A DNA stretch of 13,278 bases from Candidatus Saganbacteria bacterium (GTDB lineage Bacteria > Margulisbacteria > WOR-1 > O2-12-FULL-45-9 > XYB2-FULL-48-7): contig JAGVQF010000092.1 of assembly GCA_020051815.1 (NCBI GenBank), positions 1-13,278 on the forward strand, in the 5' to 3' direction. The notes beneath the pieces are model-generated. The model did no database searches. It worked only from the letters and a program-made list of their open reading frames with translations, and had not been told where the DNA came from. Every line of letters starts with the position of its first letter. The first letter of the stretch is position 1. Below are positions 5,740 through 11,871 of the stretch, in pieces. A program made the position numbers and the translations under genes.

Positions 5740-7000
5740 TTTAATATTCCTTCATTTGTCATTTGTCATTTGTCATTTGTCATCCGCAGATACCCCGTAT
5801 CTGCGCGACGTTCCCGAGGGCCACTACGCCTATGATGCCGTTTATGACCTGATCAGGCAGGGGATCACGGGCGGCTTTCCCGACGGCACCTACCGGGGCA
5901 AACAACTGATGACCCGCTATGAGATCGCGGCTTTCATCTCAAAATTCGCCGCTTCAAAGCAGCTCTCCCGCGGCATCAGCGAAAAGCTGATCGAAGAGAC
6001 CAAGTCAGAGATCGCGCTGATCGAATACGGATCGGCGCAAGAAAAAAAAATGACCCGCTATTTTGGCAGTCTTCTCGGCGAATGGCGGCGGGGAGAGGCC
6101 CCGGCCGTTTCCGGCGGCCAGTCCCGCTATCGCCTCAAGGCCGGTTTGGCGAAAAATTTCTCCGATCGGGCTTATCTTGATATAAATCTCGATACAATGG
6201 ACTCGGGCTTTGGCGGCGCCTCAAGAGACCTCGTTCGGGAGATGCTTGATCTCACCGGTCGGCTCCGCTGGGGGACCAATGAGCTCAAGGTGACGGCCGG
6301 CCCGGGCGAAGTTATCCATAACGATAGTGGTCTTTTCCCAGCCGAAAATGGCGTCGTCTACAACCGCCCCTGGCGGGGGATAAGTTTTTCGAGCGGCGCC
6401 GGTCAAACCGATTTTTCGTTCGGTCTTCTTTCACGCTCGGCCGACCCATCGGGCTTGATCGGCTTATCTGAATTCAACGCGAAGATCACGCAGAGCTTTT
6501 CGACCGTCAAGCTGACGCTCAATCCCAGATTTTTTTATGACCGGTCAGGCGGGCGGGATGTCAGGGGGGAAGTGGGGGTGGAACTTTCCCCCTCAAAAGA
6601 TATTTCAGCCGGCTTGCTGGTCGGGGCGGCCAAGACGTCAAATTGGCCGCACGGGCTGTTTCTGCGCGGCGAGCTGGCGTTGGGTGAAAATATCCTGATC
6701 ACGGCCCAACGGGTGGGCGGCGAATATCGCGAGAAATATACCTACAATATACTTGATATTTTTAACCGCAACCTGGCCGACGGCTCAACCAGCCTCGGGC
6801 TTGAGTTGTTCGAGGATTTTGACCGCCAATGGTACGCCATCTTGAGGGGTGACTACACGCAGCCGCCGGAGGCTGTGACCGGCCGGTTCTCCCTCGGGAA
6901 AAATGTCGCGGAGGCGGCCTCTTATGAGATCGTTTATGAGGTATATAAAACGCAAGAGGTTGCCCAGTCGCTCGGGTTGGCGGCGAACTTTAAATTCTGA
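5717..7000 (+). CDS. SLH-domain outer-membrane beta-barrel protein 1
   Basis: A 427-residue secreted protein. The chosen GTG (5717) gives MKYLVFFSLIFL and a signal peptide with cleavage probably near residue 24 (SSA). A TTG at 5711 would add two residues. One SLH domain spans about 28-76 (YLRDVPEGHYAYDAVYDL, GITGGFPDGTYRG, LMTRYEIAAFI); it binds pyruvylated secondary cell-wall polymer or peptidoglycan. A short charged helix (86-104) leads to a barrel-like region with alternating strands that ends LGLAANFKF, a typical C-terminal outer-membrane beta-signal with terminal Phe. This is the layout of OmpM/cyanobacterial porins that tether the outer membrane to the wall. It shares with the next gene the motifs DTMD (159-162), AGPG (194-197) and FPAENGVVYNRP (207-218). 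Its start overlaps the glycosyltransferase gene by 23 bp. Four heptamer repeats lie in the signal peptide and A9 at 6042-6050. Pore function is inference. Confidence 0.8.
   Translation: MKYLVFFSLIFLHLSFVICHLSSADTPYLRDVPEGHYAYDAVYDLIRQGITGGFPDGTYRGKQLMTRYEIAAFISKFAASKQLSRGISEKLIEETKSEIALIEYGSAQEKKMTRYFGSLLGEWRRGEAPAVSGGQSRYRLKAGLAKNFSDRAYLDINLDTMDSGFGGASRDLVREMLDLTGRLRWGTNELKVTAGPGEVIHNDSGLFPAENGVVYNRPWRGISFSSGAGQTDFSFGLLSRSADPSGLIGLSEFNAKITQSFSTVKLTLNPRFFYDRSGGRDVRGEVGVELSPSKDISAGLLVGAAKTSNWPHGLFLRGELALGENILITAQRVGGEYREKYTYNILDIFNRNLADGSTSLGLELFEDFDRQWYAILRGDYTQPPEAVTGRFSLGKNVAEAASYEIVYEVYKTQEVAQSLGLAANFKF
5752..5783 (+). repeat. Heptamer tandem repeat TCATTTG x4.6 in signal peptide
   Basis: Four perfect copies of TCATTTG (5752, 5759, 5766, 5773) are followed by TCAT. 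They encode residues about 12-23 of the SLH protein (the repeating HLSFVICHLS hydrophobic core of the signal peptide). Seven is not a multiple of three, so gain or loss of one copy would shift the frame, and three copies would change the peptide by seven residues. Heptameric short tandem repeats are known in cyanobacteria (STRR sequences). Confidence 0.95.
6042..6050 (+). repeat. A9 homopolymer in SLH protein 1
   Basis: Nine adenines span codons 109-112 (EKKM), in the linker between the helix after the SLH domain and the start of the barrel. Slippage of polymerase here would frameshift the protein and remove the barrel. Confidence 0.9.
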
Positions 7001-7006
7001 TATACT
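6998..7006 (+). promoter_or_regulatory. Extended -10 promoter before SLH protein 2
   Basis: TGATATACT is identical to the box upstream of the radical SAM gene. Its first three bases are the TGA stop of the first SLH gene. Counting about seven bases downstream gives a start near 7013, so the ATG at 7024 would have a leader of about ten bases, or the in-frame ATG at 7012 would be almost leaderless. It would allow the second SLH gene to be expressed separately from the upstream operon. Confidence 0.55.
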
Positions 7007-7023
7007 AATATATGGGTAATAAT

Positions 7024-8421
7024 ATGAAAAAAGCGCTTTTACTGCTTGCCACATACTGCTTACTGCTGACTGTGGCTTTCGCCCAGGAGTTGAAGCTCAA
7101 AGACGTGCCGGACGACCACTGGGCCGCTTCGGCTGTCTATGACCTGGTCAAGTTAGGCGTGACCCGCGGTTATCCAGACGGCACATTCCGCGGCGGCAAA
7201 CCGATCACCCGCTACGAGACGGCGATCTTTCTCTCAAAATTGTCAAAGGCGATCGGCGGCGATGACCTCAAAGCCGAGATAGCCGCGCTCCGCGATCAAC
7301 TGGTCGAGATCAAGAACGCGCCCAAACAGGAGATCAAACTGGTCGGCCATTACAAAGGCGACTTTAAAGAGGGGGGGGTTCTCGCCGCGCCGGGCCCGGC
7401 CGCGGAAAAAGCCGGCGCCGCCAATTACCGGCTGGTCCTCTCGGCCAAGAAAGAGTTGGCCGAGAACGCCGACATGAAGATCAATTTCGACACGATGGAT
7501 TTTGGTTATTTTGCCGACGGTACGGCTTATTTCCCCGGTAAAGGGCAGCTGGCCTCCGAATTGCTCGACATCGAGTCAAACCTAAAGCTCGACTCGGTGA
7601 ACTTGAAACTGACTTATGGGCCGGGACCCAAACAGCATTTTGCCGACCCGACCAACGCCTTTCCCAGCGAGGTTGGCGTCGTCTATGTGCGCCCAAAATC
7701 CGGGATCGAGGCCGCGACCAAGCTTTTCGGCGCGGATGTTTCGGGCGCGTACTATTCGGCGCAGGGGCAGACGCTTGATACGAGCGGCCGGGTCAATAAC
7801 AGCTGGCTGACCGGCACGATCAGCTACACGCTGGAAAAATTCCTGCTCCTAAATGCTTTCAAGGTTGGCGTCACCGGCGATTATGTCTCGCAGGGCCTTT
7901 TTTCGGCGGCCGACCGGAGCGTCAAAGCCAAAGTTGAATTTTCCGCTCCTTTAGGTGATAAGGCTGAAGCGTCAACAACCGTGGCCGTGGGCAGAACACC
8001 CAGTAAAATGATGGTCAAGGGCGCGTTCTCATTGAAAGATCCGCTGGAAACCGGCACCGTGATCACCGTCAGGGCGGCCAAGGTCGGCGCCGAATATATC
8101 GACACCAGATTTTACGGCGAACAGATCGAGCTGGCCGGCTTTGACTCTTTCAGCCGGCCGCTGGAGAACGGCACGGTTAACCTGGGCGGCGAACTGACCC
8201 AGTATGTTTCCGACCGGACACGTTTGATCGGTAAGGGCGATATCAGGCTGGGTGGCGACTATAAATACTCGGGTGACAAGGCGCGGTTGACCGCCCAGGG
8301 CGGCATCGAATATAACATCGCGCCCAACGTCAACTTTGACGCGGCTTACCGCGTCCATCAGGACAAAGCGACCGGCGATACCTCTGATTTAGCGGCGGTC
8401 GGCCTGATGTATAAATTTTAA
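7024..8421 (+). CDS. SLH-domain outer-membrane beta-barrel protein 2
   Basis: A 465-residue paralogue of the preceding gene. The ATG at 7024 gives the signal peptide MKKALLLLATYCLLLTVAFA with cleavage expected before QEL; an in-frame ATG at 7012 would add four residues. One SLH domain covers about 24-73 (LKDVPDDHWAASAVYDLV, GVTRGYPDGTFRG, ITRYETAIFLSKL). A short coiled coil follows (82-97, LKAEIAALRDQLVEI), as in cyanobacterial and Negativicutes SLH porins. The rest is a strand-rich barrel ending AAVGLMYKF, a good outer-membrane assembly signal. Shared motifs with the first protein are INFDTMDFG (153-161), YGPG (198-201) and FPSEVGVVYVRP (213-224). Probable job: linking outer membrane to peptidoglycan, perhaps with pore activity. 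It has its own extended -10 box and ends with TAA six bases before the TTG start of birA. A G8 tract at 7371-7378 and heptamer repeats in the signal peptide are unusual. Confidence 0.83.
   Translation: MKKALLLLATYCLLLTVAFAQELKLKDVPDDHWAASAVYDLVKLGVTRGYPDGTFRGGKPITRYETAIFLSKLSKAIGGDDLKAEIAALRDQLVEIKNAPKQEIKLVGHYKGDFKEGGVLAAPGPAAEKAGAANYRLVLSAKKELAENADMKINFDTMDFGYFADGTAYFPGKGQLASELLDIESNLKLDSVNLKLTYGPGPKQHFADPTNAFPSEVGVVYVRPKSGIEAATKLFGADVSGAYYSAQGQTLDTSGRVNNSWLTGTISYTLEKFLLLNAFKVGVTGDYVSQGLFSAADRSVKAKVEFSAPLGDKAEASTTVAVGRTPSKMMVKGAFSLKDPLETGTVITVRAAKVGAEYIDTRFYGEQIELAGFDSFSRPLENGTVNLGGELTQYVSDRTRLIGKGDIRLGGDYKYSGDKARLTAQGGIEYNIAPNVNFDAAYRVHQDKATGDTSDLAAVGLMYKF
7040..7067 (+). repeat. Heptamer-phased TACTGCT repeats in signal peptide
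   Basis: TACTGCT occurs at 7040-7046, 7054-7060 and 7061-7067, all on the same 7-bp register, with a diverged unit (TGCCACA) at 7047-7053. The repeats encode the hydrophobic core of the signal peptide of the second SLH protein. This parallels the heptamer repeat in the first SLH gene but with a different unit. Confidence 0.8.
7371..7378 (+). repeat. G8 homopolymer in SLH protein 2
   Basis: Eight guanines span codons 116-119 (EGGV), in the linker between the coiled coil and the barrel, nearly the same place as A9 in the first SLH gene. Poly-G tracts are classic slippage sites in phase-variable genes, although eight is near the lower end of lengths known to be unstable. Confidence 0.9.
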
Positions 8422-8427
8422 CCTCAC

Positions 8428-8973
8428 TTGATCATCGGCAAGAAGATCGTCCGCCTCGATTCTATTGATTCCACCAGCGACGAAGCCCGTCGGCGGATAA
8501 AAAATAGCGAAGGGGAGGGACTGGCCGTCATCGCGAAGCGCCAATCGCGGGGGAGAGGCAAACCGGGCAGTGCCTGGTTCTCTCCGCCGGGCAACCTCTA
8601 TCTTTCGGTTGTGATCAAACCCTATAAAAATCCCAAAGATCTGGTTCCGATCACCCTGCTCGGCGCGCTGGCCGCACGCGCCATGATCGTTTCTCTTACA
8701 AAACTTCCGGTCGTTATCAAGTGGCCGAACGACCTGCGTGTTCACGGCAAAAAGATCGGCGGCGTGCTGACGGAGCGGCTGGCCTCCGGCCACGTCATTA
8801 TTGGACTCGGCCTCAACATTAACTCGGAGCGGCGCGCCTTTCCGGCGGAGCTTAAAGCGAGCGCAACGTCGCTCAAGATCGAATCGGGCAAAAAATTCGC
8901 CCTGAATAAATGCGCAGCGTCGTTATTGAGAGAGCTTGACTGCGAATATCTTGCCTATCTTTCGAAAGTTTGA
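8428..8973 (+). CDS. birA: Biotin--protein ligase, catalytic domain only
   Basis: A 181-residue biotin-[acetyl-CoA carboxylase] ligase that makes biotinyl-AMP and attaches biotin to the carrier protein of carboxylases in the cytoplasm. Motifs in order: IDSTSDEA (13-20), the biotin/AMP loop SRGRGKPGSAWFSPPGN (40-56), KWPNDL (98-103), KKIGGVLTE (108-116) and GLGLNIN (126-132). It has no N-terminal DNA-binding domain, so it is a group I enzyme and not the biotin repressor. It also stops right after the helix LLRELDCEYLAYL, so the small SH3-like C-terminal domain of E. coli BirA is missing. In the loop, K45 appears to take the place of E. coli R118 by my hand alignment. The start must be the TTG at 8428 or later, because an in-frame TAA lies seven bases upstream. 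A TATAAA-containing stretch (8410-8415) lies 12 bases before it. Confidence 0.9.
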   Translation: MIIGKKIVRLDSIDSTSDEARRRIKNSEGEGLAVIAKRQSRGRGKPGSAWFSPPGNLYLSVVIKPYKNPKDLVPITLLGALAARAMIVSLTKLPVVIKWPNDLRVHGKKIGGVLTERLASGHVIIGLGLNINSERRAFPAELKASATSLKIESGKKFALNKCAASLLRELDCEYLAYLSKV

Positions 8974-8979
8974 TAACAT
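8971..8979 (+). promoter_or_regulatory. Possible extended -10 before aroH
   Basis: TGATAACAT keeps the TGNTA...AT frame of an extended -10 box but has two mismatches in the hexamer. It overlaps the TGA stop of birA. Nine bases separate it from the ATG at 8989 and no Shine-Dalgarno is seen, so a near-leaderless message is possible. Weaker than the other boxes. Confidence 0.35.
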
Positions 8980-8988
8980 CATAATATT

Positions 8989-9339
8989 ATGGCAATTAGA
9001 GGGATAAGAGGGGCGACCGTCGCCACGGCCAACACAAAAGAGGCGGTCATTGAAGCGACCAAAGAGCTGTTGGGCGAGCTGGTCAAAGAAAATGGCATCA
9101 AAATTGAAGAAGTTGCTTCGGCGCTCTTTTCTTCGACCGACGGGCTTGACGCCGAATTCCCCGCCGTGGCCGCCCGCGAACTGGGCTGGCACGACACGCC
9201 CCTTCTGTGCATGCAGGAGATCAATGTGCCGGGCAGCCTGCAGGGCTGCATCCGGGTGCTCCTGCACGTAAACACTGACAAGCCCCAGAAAGAAATGAAG
9301 CATGTCTACCTTCATGCGGCCAAGAACTTGAGGAAATAA
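8989..9339 (+). CDS. aroH: Chorismate mutase, AroH type
   Basis: A 116-residue monofunctional chorismate mutase of the Bacillus subtilis AroH family, which converts chorismate to prephenate on the way to Phe and Tyr and works as a trimer in the cytoplasm. The N-terminus MAIRGIRGATVA is the family signature. Active-site residues known from B. subtilis AroH are all found in register: R7, R63 (ARELGW), C74 and E77 (LLCMQE), R89 (GCIRVLL) and Y107 (KHVYLH). This is not the more common all-helical AroQ fold. The full family length is present apart from a slightly short tail. It is followed after three bases by the DAHP synthase gene, which makes a two-gene aromatic operon. Confidence 0.96.
   Translation: MAIRGIRGATVATANTKEAVIEATKELLGELVKENGIKIEEVASALFSSTDGLDAEFPAVAARELGWHDTPLLCMQEINVPGSLQGCIRVLLHVNTDKPQKEMKHVYLHAAKNLRK
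9330..9334 (+). promoter_or_regulatory. Shine-Dalgarno for DAHP synthase
   Basis: GAGGA lies eight bases before the ATG at 9343, inside the last codons of aroH. It indicates ordinary ribosome recruitment for this operon-internal gene. Confidence 0.6.
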
Positions 9340-9342
9340 AAA

Positions 9343-10362
9343 ATGATCATTATTATGAAGCCCGGTGCCTCCGATGACCAGATCGGCCACGTCACCGATA
9401 AATTAAAGAAACTCGGCTTTGGCATCCACCTGTCCAAAGGGGCCGAGCGCACGGTGATCGGCGCCATCGGCGATAAGAGCGCGCTCCAGCTCGAAACGAT
9501 CGAGATGCTGCCGGGCGTTTCCGAGATCGTCCCGATCCGCAAGCCCTACAAGCTGGTCAGCCGGGAGTTCAAGATCGAAGACACCGTTGTCAAAATAGGC
9601 GGTAAGTTCTCGATCGGCGCCGGCCAGCCGGTCGCCGTCATCGCGGGGCCGTGTTCCGTCGAGAGCCGGACAGGATTGCTCGAGATCGCTGAAGATGTCA
9701 AAAAAGCGGGGGCGGCGGCTCTGCGTGGCGGGGCTTTTAAGCCGCGCACTTCACCATACAGCTTTCAGGGCATGGGCGAAGAGGGTTTAAAGATCCTCAA
9801 AGAGGCGCGGGAAAAAACCGGCCTGCCGATCGTGACCGAAGCGCTCGACACCCGCGAAGTCGCTCTCGTCGCGCAATATTCCGACGTCATCCAGATCGGC
9901 GCCCGCAACATGCAGAATTTTAACCTCCTGCGCGAGGTTGGTAAGGCCAATAAACCGGTCCTGCTCAAGCGCGGCGCGGGCTCAACCATCGAAGAACTGC
10001 TGATGTCGGCCGAGTATATTATGTCCGAAGGCAACCGGGACGTCATCCTCTGCGAACGAGGCATCAGAACGATCGAAACCTATACCCGCAACACGCTTGA
10101 CCTCTCGGCTGTGCCGGTCATCAAAAAGTTGAGCCACCTGCCGGTCGTTGTCGACCCCAGCCACGGCACCGGCAAGTGGGACCTGGTCGCACCGCTGGCC
10201 AAGGCGGCGGTCGCGGTCGGCGCCGACGGCTTGATCATCGAAGTGCATCCTCATCCGGACGAGGCGTTTTCCGACGGCCCGCAGTCGCTCAAACCAGACA
10301 CCTTCGCCAAGCTTATGTCGGAGTTGAAGTTGGTGGCGCAGGCAGTTGGCCGTCAATTATAG
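9343..10362 (+). CDS. aroF: DAHP synthase, type I-beta with regulatory domain
   Basis: A 339-residue 3-deoxy-D-arabino-heptulosonate-7-phosphate synthase that condenses phosphoenolpyruvate with erythrose 4-phosphate, the first step of the shikimate pathway. Residues 1-70 form the ferredoxin-like (ACT-like) regulatory domain seen in the Thermotoga maritima enzyme, which senses Tyr/Phe. The barrel begins near 80. Key motifs are AGPCSVES (101-108), [16 protein letters not shown] (128-143), KRGAGST (209-215), CERGIRT (237-243) and [11 protein letters not shown] (271-281). The metal ligands of the T. maritima enzyme correspond here to C104, H274, E300 and D311, each shifted by two. It follows aroH by three bases. 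Its last 50 bases overlap the 3' end of hflX on the other strand. The family also includes KDO-8-phosphate synthase, but the N-terminal domain and the aroH neighbour favour DAHP synthase. The symbol could equally be given as aroG. Confidence 0.95.
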   Translation: MIIIMKPGASDDQIGHVTDKLKKLGFGIHLSKGAERTVIGAIGDKSALQLETIEMLPGVSEIVPIRKPYKLVSREFKIEDTVVKIGGKFSIGAGQPVAVIAGPCSVESRTGLLEIAEDVKKAGAAALRGGAFKPRTSPYSFQGMGEEGLKILKEAREKTGLPIVTEALDTREVALVAQYSDVIQIGARNMQNFNLLREVGKANKPVLLKRGAGSTIEELLMSAEYIMSEGNRDVILCERGIRTIETYTRNTLDLSAVPVIKKLSHLPVVVDPSHGTGKWDLVAPLAKAAVAVGADGLIIEVHPHPDEAFSDGPQSLKPDTFAKLMSELKLVAQAVGRQL

Positions 10363-11434
10363 CCAGCAATTTGTCCAAACCGGTTTTTGCCTGGGCCGAA
10401 ATTGTCACGGCCGGTTGATATTTCTTCACGATATCCCTGGGCAGCTTCTTCTCCAAGAGATCGGTCTTATTGAACACGGTGATCATCGGTTTCGCGATAC
10501 TCTTTAATTCTTCAAGCACCTGATAGACCGCCGAGATCTGTCCTTCAAACTTCGGATTCGAGCCGTCAACGACGTGGATGAGCAGGTCGGCTTCGCTCAC
10601 TTCTTCGAGCGTGGCGGCGAAAGCCTCGACCAGCGTGTGCGGCAGTTTTTGGATAAAGCCGACGGTATCGGTCAGCAGCACGACGCGGCCCGACGGCAGG
10701 TAGAGGCGGCGGGTGGTGGGATCAAGCGTGGCGAAGAGTTTATTCTCGGTTAACACGTCCGAGCGGGTCAGCGCGTTGAGCAGGGTCGATTTACCGGCGT
10801 TGGTGTAGCCGACGATCGAGGCGAGCGGGATCCGCTCGCGCCGGCGTTTTTCCCTTTTGAGCGAACGATCCCTCCCGATCTTTTGTATTTCACCTTTGAG
10901 CTCCGAGATCCGCGATCGGATCTGGCGGCGGTCGTACTCGAGTTTCGTCTCACCCGGCCCGCGCGTGCCGATGCCGCCGCCCAATCGCGACATTCCAGCG
11001 CCGTGGCCGGTCAGATGGCTCATCCGGAACTGCGATTGCGCCAGCTCGACCTGCAGCTTGCCTTCGCGGGTCTTGGCATGCCGGGCAAAAATATCGAGGA
11101 TCAATTCGGTCCGGTCGATGACTTTGATGCCCAGCTCCCTCTCAAGATTCCTGGTCTGCGCGGCGGAGAGCTCATGGTCAAAAATGATCAGATTGGCCTG
11201 CCGCGCCGCGATCAGCGCTTTGAGTTCTTCGATTTTACCGGAACCGATAAAATAAGCGGGGTCGGGCCGGGGCCGTTTTTGGGTCAGGGTCCCGACGACG
11301 AGGGCGCCGGCCGTGCCGGCCAGCTGTTCGAGCTCGGAGAGGTAGGCCGGCTCATGCGGCAGTTCGATCCCGATCATGATCGCTTGTTCATGGGAGGGAA
11401 TAACTTCGTGGGTAGTGTAGCCATTGGCTTGCAT
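10313..11434 (-). CDS. hflX: Ribosome-associated GTPase HflX
   Basis: A 373-residue HflX, a GTPase that binds the 50S subunit and splits stalled ribosomes. The N-terminal HflX domain (about 1-180) includes [12 protein letters not shown] (61-72), IIFDHELS (83-90) and the glycine-rich [16 protein letters not shown] (149-164). A basic helix ([14 protein letters not shown]) leads to the G domain: G1 GYTNAGKST (209-217), G2 around TLDPTTR (236-242), G3 DTVGF (256-260), G4 NKTD (322-325) and G5 SAQ (346-348). The ATG at 11434 is chosen because a perfect extended -10 box ends seven bases upstream; the ATG at 11455 lies upstream of this promoter. The tail PAPPTSTPT runs 50 bp into the convergent DAHP synthase gene. 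hflX is divergent from the response-regulator/pilB operon. Confidence 0.95.
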   Translation of the reverse strand: MQANGYTTHEVIPSHEQAIMIGIELPHEPAYLSELEQLAGTAGALVVGTLTQKRPRPDPAYFIGSGKIEELKALIAARQANLIIFDHELSAAQTRNLERELGIKVIDRTELILDIFARHAKTREGKLQVELAQSQFRMSHLTGHGAGMSRLGGGIGTRGPGETKLEYDRRQIRSRISELKGEIQKIGRDRSLKREKRRRERIPLASIVGYTNAGKSTLLNALTRSDVLTENKLFATLDPTTRRLYLPSGRVVLLTDTVGFIQKLPHTLVEAFAATLEEVSEADLLIHVVDGSNPKFEGQISAVYQVLEELKSIAKPMITVFNKTDLLEKKLPRDIVKKYQPAVTISAQAKTGLDKLLAIIDGQLPAPPTSTPT

Positions 11435-11441
11435 TAAAACT

Positions 11442-11450
11442 ATTATAACA
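11442..11450 (-). promoter_or_regulatory. Extended -10 promoter of hflX
   Basis: Read on the minus strand this is TGTTATAAT, a perfect extended -10 box. Seven bases (AGTTTTA) follow before the ATG at 11434, so the message should start at the start codon. Confidence 0.7.
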
Positions 11451-11460
11451 TACATGTATA

Positions 11461-11469
11461 TGTTATAAT
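11461..11469 (+). promoter_or_regulatory. Extended -10 promoter of response regulator/pilB operon
   Basis: TGTTATAAT is a perfect extended -10 box. Twelve bases separate it from the ATG at 11482, giving a predicted leader of only about five bases. A GGAAG at 11473-11477 could act as a ribosome site only if transcription starts unusually early. Confidence 0.68.
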
Positions 11470-11481
11470 TTCGGAAGAAAA

Positions 11482-11868
11482 ATGTCAGAAACAGCGCGAA
11501 AAAAGATACTGGTGGTCGACGATGAGCCGGATGTGGCGTCGCTTCTGACGCTGATGCTGAAATCTCAAGGTTACGACGTGATCGTGGCCGGCGACGGCCA
11601 GGAGGCGCTCGAAAAAGCGCGCAGCGCCAACCCCGACCTGATCCTCCTCGATGTCATGCTGCCGAGAATGGATGGCTATAAAGTGGCCCGTATGCTAAAA
11701 TTCGATGAAAATTACAGCCACATCACGATCATCATGCTGACAGCGAAGATCCAGGAGAAAGATAAAGCGATCGGTTTGGAAATGGGCGCTAACGATTACG
11801 TGACCAAGCCGTTCGATACGGCGGTCCTGCTGGCCAAGGTCCAGACAGCGCTGGCCGGGAAAGGTTGA
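11482..11868 (+). CDS. Single-domain response regulator (CheY/PilH-like)
   Basis: A 128-residue receiver protein with no output domain. Motifs: KKILVVDDEPD with D13-D14 in the acidic pocket, phospho-acceptor D57 (LLDVMLPRMDGY), switch residue T87 (IIMLTAK), and K109 in YVTKPF. It is followed three bases later by a PilB-type ATPase, so it probably takes part in control of type IV pilus assembly or twitching, comparable to PilG/PilH proteins; the link is from position only. It is divergent from hflX across a 47-bp palindromic promoter region. The cognate kinase is not in the window. It differs from the receiver at 4202-4573 in sequence and in having threonine in the switch position instead of serine. 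Confidence 0.92.
   Translation: MSETARKKILVVDDEPDVASLLTLMLKSQGYDVIVAGDGQEALEKARSANPDLILLDVMLPRMDGYKVARMLKFDENYSHITIIMLTAKIQEKDKAIGLEMGANDYVTKPFDTAVLLAKVQTALAGKG
11857..11864 (+). promoter_or_regulatory. Shine-Dalgarno for pilB
   Basis: GGGAAAGG, within the last codons of the response regulator gene, lies seven bases before the ATG at 11872. It decides for that ATG as the start of the ATPase gene. Confidence 0.5.
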
Positions 11869-11871
11869 TCT

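Larger units (their letters stand above)
11442..11469. repeat. Palindromic divergent promoter, 11-bp perfect arms
   Basis: ATTATAACATA (11442-11452) and TATGTTATAAT (11459-11469) are perfect reverse complements separated by six bases. Each arm contains one outward-facing extended -10 box. The symmetry could simply be two copies of the box or could also serve as an operator for a dimeric regulator shared by hflX and the pilus operon. Confidence 0.85.

Noticed and set aside
8886..8905. GGGC/GCCC hairpin inside birA as a terminator
   Set aside because: The stem is only four pairs, has no U-run after it and lies inside the coding sequence.
10363..10380. Separate terminators for DAHP synthase and hflX
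   Set aside because: The genes overlap at their 3' ends and no hairpin with T-run is visible on either strand near the stops.
10883..11437. A 184-codon plus-strand open frame opposite hflX
   Set aside because: It is antisense to the HflX core motifs and has no recognisable domain or start signal.
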